Source: Strongyloides papillosus
Lineage: Eukaryota > Nematoda > Chromadorea > Rhabditida > Strongyloididae
Length of the DNA stretch: 64,000 nucleotides
Direction of reading: 5' to 3'
Assembly: GCA_005656395.1 (NCBI GenBank)
Contig: SRSI01000071.1
Coordinates: 1,095,133 to 1,159,132 of the forward strand
The notes under the pieces were generated by a model. That model had not been told where the DNA came from, did no database searches, and worked only from the letters and a program-made list of their open reading frames with translations. Of this stretch, positions 36,150 to 47,618 are shown piece by piece (the stretch's first letter is position 1; the number at the start of each line of letters is the position of its first letter). The position numbers and the translations under genes are program-made.

Positions 36150-37380
36150 ATCTATCAGATTCTGTTTTTTGTCTTTGGTATGAATGTGATTTTGCAATTT
36201 CATATCCACAATTCAAGAGGTCCCCAAGCAAAGTAGAATCAGTTAAATTGAACATTGTCCTAAACCTAGAGACATGAAGAGGATTAAATCTAAAACTCTT
36301 CTAAATTATTAATAAAATAAGAAGAAAAAACAAATGGGTCCAAATGAATCCAAAACATGACAATTTTCTAAATTAGATAGTGATAGTATGATGCCAATAA
36401 AAAACGATGACATTAATGAGAATTTTACTCTAAAAATAAAACATATGCAAAAATTTTGATAGTAGAAACGAGAGATAAACACATTAAAAAAAGCAAAAGA
36501 CACTCATTCAACGAAAGGTTCTGTAAACTGATAAGTGAAAATTCTTTTGCTGAAAGGCCAGGAATAAATAAAAAAAATTACTTTGTGACGAAAAAGAAGA
36601 AGTTTAAATATCGTTTAACATTTAACATAAGTTCAAAGGAAAGTTAATTCATATTTAAGAGACTGCCAGTAAACTTAAATTTTTCGACATGAAGTTAGAA
36701 AGTAGATTCCAATGGAAGAAATCAAAAACATTCTTAAAAGTAATTTAAAAGACAGTATTAAAATATAGAATAAACACAAATATACTGATATGAAAGCTCC
36801 CATTACTTGGTCAAAGACGAGAAAGGGAATACTCATGGTTGGCATTGTAATGAAGAGTTACGGTTCTTGAAAATTTGATAATGAAGGCACTTGAATCGAC
36901 AATATCTGACGTTTCAGCAAGTAATCAAAGAAACTTCGATTTTCCATACAAAGTCATGAAACGATATTAAAATGGAAGCAATGAAGAAGCTGAATATAGA
37001 ATAAGACAAATTAGTTAAATAAACCAAAAGAAGTTCCATATGGCAGAAAAAAATCCTTTATTTGATTACAAAACTTACTAACGGTAAATGCGAATGCTTT
37101 AGTGTGAAAAAAGCCTTTGAAAATAAACCATCACTAAAATAATAAGAAGCAAATAGAAATATACAGATTGACACATATGGTAAAGACGCATGGATATCTT
37201 TGACAATTTCTACAAAAAGTGATATGTTCCGAACCAGTGATTATTCTAAAGGAGTGATCAGAATATATAAATAAGACGAATGTCGTTGAAAAAACGAAAC
37301 GCGAATTTGTTGAAGATCTATTTAAGAAATTCTTAAATAAACACAAAAATAAAAATGTTCTGATGTTAATATAATTCTAA
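36150..37380 (+). mobile_element. Decayed Ty3/gypsy-like retroelement (integrase fragment)
   Basis: Less AT-rich than its surroundings, with coding-like stretches broken by stops and frameshifts. At 37068-37140 one frame reads LITKLTNGKCECFSVKKAF, resembling the C..C finger end of a retroelement integrase. At 37166-37270 another frame reads QIDTYGKDAWISLTISTKSD then SDYSKGVIRIYK, resembling the catalytic core start (IDxYGP...S...D..S). At 37270-37370 a third frame reads NVVEKTKREFVEDLFKKF, like the next core helix. A CPKPR-type zinc-knuckle end is possible near 36255. No intact protein and no LTR pair found by eye. Confidence 0.45.
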
Positions 37381-37559
37381 TATTTTTGATCAAAAAACTT
37401 CCAATGGGTAAACTTATTATCAAAAGAATAAATGATTAGAGTTGTAGACGAAAAAGTGCTAATTACAGAGTACGGTGTAAAAAAGCAATTCAAATGCCAT
37501 ATTCGAGAGTGGAGATAAAGCATTGGGAAAGAAATGCAGGTTCATTAACATATTTATAG

Positions 37560-38660
37560 TTCACTATAAAATATTTTAATAGATGCATACGCGATCGTTG
37601 TATTTCACAGATAAAGTGATTACCCTCAATTCAGCTACTATAATTTCTTTTTCCTTCTCAATTATGATATTTAGTCATGAGAGATAAATAGTTTTACCAT
37701 TGATGTAGTTTATTTTTTTGTTCTACTACTTTTAAATCTTCAATTTTATAAACCTTTTTTACTTTACCAATGAATAAATTTATTTTTTGTAGGACAATGT
37801 GTTGACGATTGTAGCCAGAACTCAATTGTGTTTAACTTTTTCTTTTATTCACCATAATCTAGTCATTGTATTCACTCTTGAAATCATCGTTACTGTCTTT
37901 TTTTACAATAGATGCATAGTAGTTCTGGATTTCCTGGGTAATTTGATTTATTACACACATTGCCTTTGTACGTTGGAGCTTTCTTGAACATTTCTAATGT
38001 AATATTGCTCTTAGTAAGTTATGGACATTTTAAGAGCATTTCAATATGATTTGTGCAATATCTTTATCTTCCTATAGTAGTCTTCTTACTTTTTTAGAAG
38101 AGTTATTTATGAGTTTACTGGTTTTATGTTCTGCCTCTTTGATTTTGAATCTCTTATGTTTTACATCATTCAATTTGATCATCTTATAGTCAAAACCAAT
38201 CTGAAATTCGATACCATTTTTTTAGAAACTGCCAAAGCTCTGTTTCTCTATTAGATAAAATTAATTGCAGTGTGGAGTAGAGAAAACTTAAAGTGTGATG
38301 ATAATGCCATAAAATTCAGGTTTTATAATGTCGCCTTACCCATTTCGACTACTGATTTACGAATTCCCTATTCAAAGGTGGTAAATAACTTCTTGGATTA
38401 CTGATTGAAGACAGCTTCATATCTTTTGCATTCATATAGCTTCTCATTCTTAAGTAAAAGTTTTTTGCAAAATTAAATCTCTCCTCATCATTGAATTCAC
38501 GAGAAAATGTATAAGTGCAAGTAGATAGCTCACTTTTATTAATTGCTTTTATGACATTATTAACATTTAGTTTGGAATATAATATTTTATTTATCTTATC
38601 ATCTTACTTAGCAAATATTCGTTTGGCATTCACCTCATAACATGCTGATTTATAGCATTA
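37560..38660 (-). pseudogene. Decayed coding sequence of unknown identity
   Basis: On the minus strand about 38346-38640 reads as coding with a single interruption (EVNAKRIFAK*DDKINKILYSKL, then FSREFNDEERFNFAKNFY, PRSYLPPLNREF) before a stop. Coding-like stretches broken by stops and frame changes continue to about 37700. Base composition matches the adjacent retroelement remnant, so it may be another part of it or a second insertion in the opposite direction. Family not recognised. Confidence 0.4.
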
Positions 38661-39576
38661 ATATATGATCTTGTACTTACAATGAAATATTTTTTTCGTT
38701 TTATAGGCCGACGACTCGTATTTTGTATTGGACGATATATCAAAATCATTACATTGGTTTACAATTTTTATTTGTTACTATACAATACAAAATTTATATT
38801 AGACTACTTTTTTTGTCCATAAAAATATATGTAGAGCAGTTTATTATCTGAATGGTTCTAGAAGAATTTTTTTATGCTCTACCGAATGGAAAGAATTTTA
38901 TAAAATCTGTTGAAGAATTTATAATACATGGTGCTATTTGTGAAATTAAACGAAGAAAGCATTAAATATAATTATTTCTAATGCATTTTTTTTTAAATTT
39001 TATCACACTTATGAAAATATTATTGTTTTCTGATGTAAAACATCATGATATATCGAATGGAACTATTTTTAGAAAATCCAGAGCATTCTGGTTAGGGTTA
39101 TGGCGGATTTTGTAAAGAATTATAAAAAAATAAGTAACTTGTTTTTTAATTTATATATTTTCTCAATATATTTACTTTAGATCTCTTGGAATTTTTGAAG
39201 AATTATGATAACAAACAATTTAATACAATTAAAGGACTTGAGTACTCATGATATTGAAGAAATATGTTGAAAGAAAGACAATTTACCAGCAATAGCAAAA
39301 AATTATAATAGTAGCTCTTAATATAAAAAAGTCACAATAAATTAATTTAAGAAATGTACCTGATATATGAAGATCTATATATATTCTTAGAATTCAGATT
39401 TCTTTAGACTGTGCAAATAATAATTTTTGGTGATAATATTTTATAAGTATATGAAGTATAGATAATATAATTATAAAAGGCAATTTGATAAGATATTTCT
39501 TAATGTTTTTTAACAGTAAGGCAAATTACCTATAAAATTATTAATATTTCGTATGATGGTAAATAATAACAGATAT

Positions 39577-41362
39577 TTAAGGACAGAAATTGTCAGGATC
39601 ACAAGCAGGTTCTTCACAGATATAATTTGCAGCATTATTATAATCATTACAATCCGTCATAAACCATTTGCCTTTTGAATTAATCTGTACACAATTACCA
39701 TTTTTATAATTAGGTTCATTAACATCCCAATTTGTATATAATCCTAAATCATTATTTGAATCCCATTTGAAGTTTCCATTTGAATCTGTATCATGTAATC
39801 CAATGCTATATGGATATGTGTTATATGAATTAAGTTGTTCAACCAAAAATTCATTTTTTTCGATTGAAAAATCATTTACTAATGTTGAATTTGTACCATC
39901 TAATGGACAAATCATTTGTGCGGTACTCCATGTTGATGGAACTTCATGAACATAAATGCATTCAGCTGTCTTGAGACATTCTTTGTCGTTCTTAAATTGT
40001 ATCAATGGTTGGGGACAGAAACAATTTGCGTACAAAGCACCGTTTATCATACCTTCAATTATTTTTTCATCGTTATAGAAGTTAAAACACTCAGATCCAA
40101 TAGCACTTAATAAACTAACATTTCTATTTCCATCATATTTCAAGGCAAATGTAACAATTAATATTCCTTTTTCTTTCATTGCTGCAGCTAAACGACAAGG
40201 ATCTTCATCTAGTGACGGTTTAAGGGGTTCATCACATTTAATATTAGTTTTAGAACTAAACAAGTATACAACTTGTTGTCTATTTGGATTTCCTGTTGCT
40301 CTACTCAATAATTGATCTGCTTTCTTTAAACCATCATAAATATTTGGTTCTTCATCTGCGTTATAGGGTATAGATAGAATGGCATCAATGAAATCTGGTG
40401 AATTTTGGTATTTGTGGAGGTCTGCCAAAATTATCCCTGATGTTCCCATACTAACAATACCAGCTCTACTATATCTTCCACTGTTTCTACCTATTGTAAA
40501 TCCAGTACTAACAAAACCAGCAATTGCTCCACCAATACCTAATAATCCTTGTTTATCGACACCTTTACTTGAATCGACTACAAATACCATATCAACCCAA
40601 AGGTTTTGGATATTTTTCGAGCATGAAGAATCAAAGGGGCCATAATTTGATGGTGGATAGTTATGTTGTACATCTTTACAAAATGATTTTAAAATAATTT
40701 CCATATTTAGATAATTTGTTGCATTAAAAACTCTTGAAGCACTTCCTGTGGCAGCTAGTAATTCATCATAGTCAAAATCCCTTCCAACACCAATTGCAAA
40801 AATAGTAATATTTTTTTTCGTTGCCTCAATATTAATATCTTTTAAACCTTGTTTATAACCATCTTGACCATCAGTTATAAGTAGTAATATATTCGGATCA
40901 GTTTTTCTATCTCCAGGACCTCCAAAAACTTTCTCAACAGCTGATTTTACACCTCTATAAATATTTGTCCCACCACCTGAATAAGGAGCACTATTTATAG
41001 CGACCTCAACTGCACCTTTACTTGTGAATTCATTTAAATAAAAATATATATCTGGATTCTCATCAAATAATACCATGCCAACATGAGATTTCTGAAAAAA
41101 TTCTAATAATGTTAAATACCCTATACCTTACAGAAACACTTTCCCCAACTTGAAGACTTTCGTTTACCATACGTGAGAGTGATAGCAATGATTGATAAAA
41201 ATTTGAATACCCAATAGAACCACTCATATCAACAACAAATACTAGATCAAGTGGACTTAGTTCACATTTTTCAGATACGCTTAGACTTAATGATTGCTTT
41301 ACTAGACCATATGGAAATGTTAATGAAAAAATAAAAACAATAAATGTATTTAATGGAATCAT
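39577..41362 (-). CDS. Secreted VWA-VWA-C-type lectin protein (tandem copy B)
   Basis: Paralogue of copy A with the same layout and exon lengths (231 and 1515 nt): exons 41362-41132 and 41091-39577, phase 0, about 581 aa. Signal peptide MIPLNTFIVFIFSLTFPYG. VWA1 metal site DMSGS, GGGTN, TDGQD; VWA2 degenerate (DSSKG); C-type lectin domain with EPN. The two VWA domains differ from copy A at scattered positions, but the lectin-coding 3' end is identical over about 394 bp (39587-39980 against 28514-28907), including synonymous sites. This points to recent gene conversion or a recombined duplication. Confidence 0.9.
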
Positions 41363-41391
41363 GATTTCTTAGTTGTATTAATAATTTGAAA

Positions 41392-41425
41392 CAATTTATA
41401 TATATGTTCAATGATAACGTTATCG
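41392..41425 (-). promoter_or_regulatory. Conserved promoter of lectin copy B: GATA palindrome plus TATA box
   Basis: TGATAACGTTATC (41412-41424) followed toward the gene by TATATATAAAT, with the ATG about 30 bp later. It matches the block before copy A in order and spacing although surrounding bases differ. Confidence 0.6.
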
Positions 41426-42473
41426 CTTAATGCTTCCTGTAATTTATAATATTTTTTATTTACAAAATTGCTTTTCAAATATTTTGCGAATGTTAAAGCT
41501 TCTAATTTTATCATTAAAAAGGATTTATCAATCATTATTTAAGAAGACAATTTTTTTTCAAATATATAGTGTTATATATTTTTTAAAAACAATTTTTGAT
41601 AAAGAATCTAAAGAACATTATCAGTCACTTGTACTTTGTAAATATTTAAATAATAATATTCAAAATGATGAATATTTAATAAAAAATCCCAGGTATACTG
41701 TATAAAATATTATTTATATTATTATTAATATTAGTAATCTGTCATAGGCAACTAAACATATTTTTTTAATAAAATATTACAGTATCATTTGAAAAAATGT
41801 AAATGAGAAGAATGAAATTTGAAGAAGGTATTTATTTATAATGTTTATATCACATTACTTATCAATATATAGTTTCATTGTATATACAAAAATTTTTTTG
41901 TATATATTTGTTAGTTATTTTTATCACATTAAATCTTTTGTTTATTTATAAATTTATTGTACTATTTATTACTGAAATCCAAATTTGAGTGCAATTTCAG
42001 TGAAATTGATAAAACTTTTGACATATAAAAAATGTGAATATTAACAAATTATAGTAATTGTCTGATGTTAATGATATTTAACAAAAAAATACAATATCGT
42101 TATATAATCATTTATATGTAAAAATTTGAATTGTTTTGTAATTTAATGTTCTTATAAATAAAAAAGGGGTTTTTTAATTATTTTTTTAAAACTAAGTGCA
42201 AAGTGATAAATTATCATTCTAAAACATGTTCCAAGTTTGTTTATGATATTTTATACAATGTATAAAGAATATAGTATATTGGATGTCATTAAATTTAAAA
42301 TTAAGAGCATTTATCCCATTAATTTGTTTAAATTATCTTATAACAAACTTAATAAATTTTACGCCCACTTCATTAGGAAAATGACTATAAAAGTTAACAT
42401 CAAAAACTTTTTACATTACATTTTACACTTTCGCAAACTTTATTAAGTTTTAAAAAAGTTCAATTTTTACATT
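41426..42473. other. Intergenic region between lectin copy B and inositol-3-phosphate synthase
   Basis: About 1 kb, AT-rich, divergent 5' flanks of two genes. No supported coding sequence. Confidence 0.5.
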
Positions 42474-44109
42474 ATGGTATGTTTCATATACTATTTTATT
42501 TATTTTAAATATGTTTTTCCTTCCTTTTTATAGATTAACGTTAACTCACCACAATTTAATGTTGAAAATAATATTGCAACATCATATTTTAAGTATAAAA
42601 AGAATATTTTTACTGAGAAGAATGGAGTAATGACTGTAACACCTCAATTGTATAACTATACATTTAGAACTAATCTTAAACCGTGTAAAACTGGATTAAT
42701 GTTAGTTGGATTCGGAGGAAATAATGGGAGTACATTACTTGGTTCAGTTATTGCAAATAAAAATAACTTAACATGGAATACAAGGTAAATAGAATAAAAA
42801 GTAGTAATATATAATGTTTTTTAGATCTGGAGAAAAGAAAGCAAACTACTATGGATCAATTACACAAGCAACAACAGTTCATTTGGGGTGGGATGGAGAG
42901 AAACAAATCTATGTTCCGTTCAAAAATATACTTCCTATGGTTAATCCAAATGATATAATAATCGACGGATGGGATATAAATAGTGCCAACATGTATGAAG
43001 CAATGAAAAGAGCACAGGTTTTTGAACCCGAATTAATTGAAAAACTTCGTCCACACATGGAACATGTAGTACCTAAACCATCGATTTATTATCCAGATTT
43101 CATTGCCAGTAACCAAGAACAACGTGCCAATAATGTTCTTCCTGGTGGTGAACAACAAAAGTTGGAACATTTAAATAAAATCCGTTCGGATATCCGTGAA
43201 TTTAAGGCTAAAAATAACTTGGATTGTGTTATTGTCTTATGGACAGCCAATACTGAAAGATATACAGATGTCTGTGATGGTCTTAATATGACTTCAACTG
43301 AAATTTTAAATTCAATAACTAACAATGCTCATGAGATTTCACCATCTAATATTTTTGCTGTTGCATCGATCTTAGAGGGTGCTCATTACATTAATGGATC
43401 ACCACAAAATACTTTAGTACCTGGAATTATTCAACTTGCCAGAGAACATAAAACATTCGTTGGTGGTGATGATTTTAAATCAGGGCAAACCAAATTTAAA
43501 TCAGCTTTAGTTGATTTTCTTGTTAATTCAGGATTGAAACCGGAAAGTATTGTCTCCTACAATCATCTTGGAAATAATGATGGAAAAAATTTGAGTGAAG
43601 CAAAACAATTTCGTTCTAAAGAAATATCCAAAGCATCTGTTGTCGATGATATGGTTAAAGCCAACAAAATTCTTTATCCCGATGGCAAAAAACCAGATCA
43701 TTGTATTGTTATTAAGTATGTTCCATATGTTGGTGATAGTAAACGTGCTATGGATGAGTACATTAGTAGTATTTATATGGGAGGACAACAGACACTTGTC
43801 ATCCATAATACCTGTGAAGATTCACTTTTAGCTGTACCTCTTATATTAGATTTGGCTATTATAACTGAACTTTGCACTAGAATAACTTACTCAACAGCTG
43901 GAACTGGTTTTCAATTAGAAAAATTTGATACTGTCCTATCATTACTTTCTTTGATGCTTAAAGCACCTGTTGTTCCGGAGGGAAGTCCTGTCATTAATGC
44001 TTTTATGAAACAATTTAATGCTGTTACAAAACTGCTAACTATTTGTGCTGGAGTTGATTCTGATATTGATTGTCAACTTGAATTCTTCACAAAACTAAAT
44101 TTAGATTAA
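42474..44109 (+). CDS. inos-1: Inositol-3-phosphate synthase
   Basis: Converts glucose 6-phosphate to 1D-myo-inositol 3-phosphate with NAD as internal cofactor; first step of inositol synthesis in the cytosol. Exons 42474-42476 (only the ATG), 42534-42784 and 42825-44109 join in phase; about 512 aa. Motifs: GFGGNNGST (NAD-binding loop), NYYGSITQATTVHLG, VLWTANTERY, NGSPQNTLVPG, FVGGDDFKSGQTK, SYNHLGNNDG, KYVPYVGDSKRAMDEY and NTCEDSLLA, all typical of eukaryotic INO1. The ATG is at once followed by GTATGT and exon 2 has no in-frame ATG before the conserved start, so a three-base first exon is the simplest model. An upstream non-coding exon part is implied. Confidence 0.94.
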
Positions 44110-44512
44110 AAATTACAACCTTTTCTTTTTAACAAAATCATATATTAACCACCCATTTATTTTATCGAACATTTGAATATTCCATTTATTTACCTTATGA
44201 TAATTTTTGACATTATCATTTATATACTCTTACAATCAAATATAAATACTTTACCATATAAAAGTAATCTTTCGTTATAAGACAATACATTATATTCTCA
44301 TTCATTTTTACATACCAATCAAATATACAGTTCATTTTTATTATTTCAACATAACATTGTGGTGGTATATTCCATAAAAGAATAGAAGAAAAAAAATTTC
44401 TTTGTTCTTGTGATATGCTATAGTTTAAAAAAGTTGTTAATACTTTTTTTTTACCTTTTTTTATTTATTTATTCATTCCACGTGTAAAAGCTATTATATA
44501 TATATTTTAATC
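44110..44512. other. Short spacer between inos-1 and Dymeclin
   Basis: 403 bp, both genes on the same strand; AT-rich, no feature seen. The distance is larger than typical nematode operon spacing. Confidence 0.45.
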
Positions 44513-46702
44513 ATGGGGGGAACGGTTAGTTGTAGCAGACCATCTCCGGAGATGACATCTTTACTTGACAAATTATCATCAACGGAGAATATAACTTCAA
44601 ATGACACATTTTGGAACAAATTACTCAACTTTGATTATCAAGTTGATGAATGTCTAACGTAAGTGTTTTTATCTTTTCTTTGGATATTAATAAAATTATC
44701 ATTGTACAGTGAAAAAATTCACCAATTTATTGATTATATTAAGGAACCATGTGATAAATTATTCAAAAATTGTGAAAAAAGTGGTAATATTGAGGCATTA
44801 ATTAAAGTATTTTTAAGGAGAGCAAATAATTTATATGATATGGATTTGTCGAATGATAAATATTATTTATTACTCACTTCTAATGCATTGTTAATAATAC
44901 GTCATATATTTGGGTATTTTATAAATGAATCAACTGACAAGGTACTACATGAAATAATAAATTTTAACGATGAAGACGGAGCTTATGAAAGTGATATTAA
45001 TGATGATATAGCATATCAAAATTTATCACATGAATTAATGTCAAATTTGATAAATATTATAATTAAAGTTCCTGTAAACAAGTATAGTATTTTATTACAT
45101 GTTGAAGCCATTCGTGTGATATTAGTTCTCCTTAGTTCTGAATTATTTACACCAGATGTCCAGGTTCCTTCTATATTTACTAAATATTTATTAGCACCAA
45201 ATAACTTGGAACATGCAAATACAATTATTTATTTTCTTTTTCGCAATTTTTTAACACACACCGAATATTTGCCTTATTCAGAAAGTGCTCGGCAAAAGCA
45301 CCAAGGTGATAATGGTGGGAGCTATGTTTTATCATTTGGATTTGCTTTTCTAAAAACTGTCAAAGGTACCTTTATGGAGAGTAATGATGGACCCGATACA
45401 ACAAACGATCCATTCTCCTCCTCTGATATTGAGGATAAAGAAGTATCATTATCCTCACTTAGTTGTAATTTACTTTTATATTTAGTATGCAGAAATAATA
45501 ATACCTTCCAAAATAGTCCATTTTTAACAGCTTTAGAAAAATTTGGTAATTCACAAGAGATATCAAACAGTGATATAAGTGGTACAATATTTACAATTGA
45601 TTATACATTATTATATAATCAATTATGTAAATATGTTCATAAACAATCAGTTATGTTATTGTGTTATATGTTAATACACAAAAATGAAGGTTTTAAAAAT
45701 TTTATATTATCAAGAATAAATTTAGAAAATTTAGTTGTACCAATATTGAAGGTATTAAATGGTGCAGACTACGAGAATAAACGTTTAATATTTGATAACA
45801 ATTTAGATGAAGTATCAACACATAGTGTTGATGAACCAATATCTGTTTTAAGGAAGAGTCATCATATTTATTTATCACTCATTAATATTTTAATATTAAC
45901 AGAAGATGACTTTTTTGGTAAAATTATCCATGAAACAATTATAAAAGATGTTAACTGGTATTTATCATCAAAACACATAAGAGAAATATCATTAGGAGGA
46001 TTAATTGCACTTGTTATAATGAAAGTTATCCACATGAATACTATTAAAACAAGAGATCGTTATCTTCATACTAATTGTCTAGCTGCTCTAGCGAATATAT
46101 CAAGTAATTTTAAAAATTTAGATCCATATGTTTGTCACAAATTAACATCACTTTTAATTTTGATGACAAAAAAACATGTAAGATTAATACAAAATATAAG
46201 GAATATCGAAGAAGATAGTGGTGAGAAGGCTGGTGATGATTGTGAAAATAGTAGTAGTATATATCATTATGATATAATTGCATTGGAGGAAGGAATAAGA
46301 ACAATTTTAGAAATGATTAATTCATGTCTATGTAACAATCTCCGCAACAACCCTCATCTGATATATTATATGTTATACAGAAGAGAAGTTTTTGATTCAT
46401 TCCGTGATCATCCAATGTTTCAAGATTTATCAGATAACATATTTTCCGTCATCAACCACTTTTCATTAAAACTTGGTAATATTAATGATAAATCAGTTGA
46501 AGATATTTTAAGTGAAATTGAGGAACATTCACTCACTTGGCCAACAGATCGTTTAAAAAAATTTCCTGAACTGAAATTCAAATATGTTGAGGATGAAAAT
46601 ACTGCTGATTTTTTTGTTCCATATATATGGAGATTAATTGCTTCATATTCTGGTATTTATTATAAAAATAGTTCTATCCAATTATACAATGCATTACAAT
46701 AA
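44513..46702 (+). CDS. DYM: Dymeclin (DYM)
   Basis: Peripheral Golgi-associated protein needed for normal secretory traffic; the human gene is mutated in Dyggve-Melchior-Clausen syndrome. Exons 44513-44658 and 44710-46702 join in phase over a 51 bp intron; about 712 aa. It begins MGG with a Ser at position 6, a good N-myristoylation context as in other dymeclins. Conserved blocks: TENITSNDTFWNKLL near the start, GNIEALIKVFLRRANNL, HVEAIRVILVLLSSELF, SLINILILTEDDFFGKIIHE, TRDRYLHTNCLAALANIS, MINSCLCNNLRNNPHL and DRLKKFPELKFKYVED near the end. Slightly longer than the human protein because of Asp/Asn-rich insertions. The stop overlaps AATAAA at 46698-46703. Confidence 0.95.
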
Positions 46703-46967
46703 AATCCAATTATTATTAATGTGAAAAATATTTTTTGTTTCATAATTCATTCATCAAATAATATAAAAATTAAATTTGTAAACCATCCAAATTATTTTCA
46801 ATTTTTTTACTATGTTTATTAAAAAGAATAAAATTTTTATAGCTATTATATATATTTATATTCCACAGAAATAATTACAAACATGATAGGAGAATTAAAA
46901 AATTCTAAGAAATTACTATTCTAATTATATGATTAAATAATAAATTTCATATTTTTTGCGTCATCTT

Positions 46968-47618
46968 TTAAGACTCATCAATCTCCTCAGCAGCAGCTTC
47001 ATTTTGCTCCTCCATAATAGCTCTATTTACTGATTGATAGAAACATTGTTTCATATTTTCAAATCTATCATAACATGGCATATAACTGAAATCAAGTTTT
47101 GTAACATTTCCTGGACGCTGATCACAGAATGTAAGACATTTTTCACCCGCAAGTGTTGTTGTAATTCCATTTCTATAACAACATTCACGATGATCTTTTC
47201 CTTCAGCAGCACAGAATTGAATATCAGCAGCAGCTTGCATTGGGCAACTATCTGTACGGAAGTACATATTTTGAAGTGATTGTCTTGAGTATGTGGAGTA
47301 TGAACACTTGCTTAAACATGTATCTGGTAAATTTCTTTGTTGACAACATGCCATAAATCTTTGATCAGGATTTAAAATTTTTTTATCACCATCCTCATCA
47401 ATTTTTAATGTTTTAGAAGAGGCAACACGGGCACGAACTCTATAACAACCATATTGGCCACATGCATATCCTTGCCCACATCCTGAAGAACAGACAGGTG
47501 CTGGTGGTGGGACACCACAACCTCCACCACATACTCCGGAAGAAAAACATGCTTCAGTGAATGAAAGAGACATTGCAATAATGCCAATAATTGTTTGTAC
47601 AATTAAGAAATTTGCCAT
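46968..47618 (-). CDS. Secreted nematode DB-module protein
   Basis: Single-exon, 216 aa. Signal peptide (IIGIIAMSLSFTEA), then a Gly/Cys-rich segment (CGGGCG, CSSGCGQGYACGQYGC), then a DB module with its cysteine pattern: FMACCQQRNLPDTCLSKC, DSCPMQAAADIQFC, HRECCYRNGI, CLTFCDQRPGN, MPCYDRFENMKQCF. It ends in an acidic tail. The DB domain is a nematode-restricted extracellular domain of unknown function with paired cysteines. The start ATG at 47618 sits directly before the hydrophobic segment. No molecular function can be assigned. Confidence 0.88.
   Translation of the reverse strand: MANFLIVQTIIGIIAMSLSFTEACFSSGVCGGGCGVPPPAPVCSSGCGQGYACGQYGCYRVRARVASSKTLKIDEDGDKKILNPDQRFMACCQQRNLPDTCLSKCSYSTYSRQSLQNMYFRTDSCPMQAAADIQFCAAEGKDHRECCYRNGITTTLAGEKCLTFCDQRPGNVTKLDFSYMPCYDRFENMKQCFYQSVNRAIMEEQNEAAAEEIDES

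Noticed and set aside
46698..46703. AATAAA overlapping the Dymeclin stop codon as the functional poly(A) signal
   Set aside because: Too close to the stop to be the likely signal; AATAAA further down (about 46826) is a better candidate.
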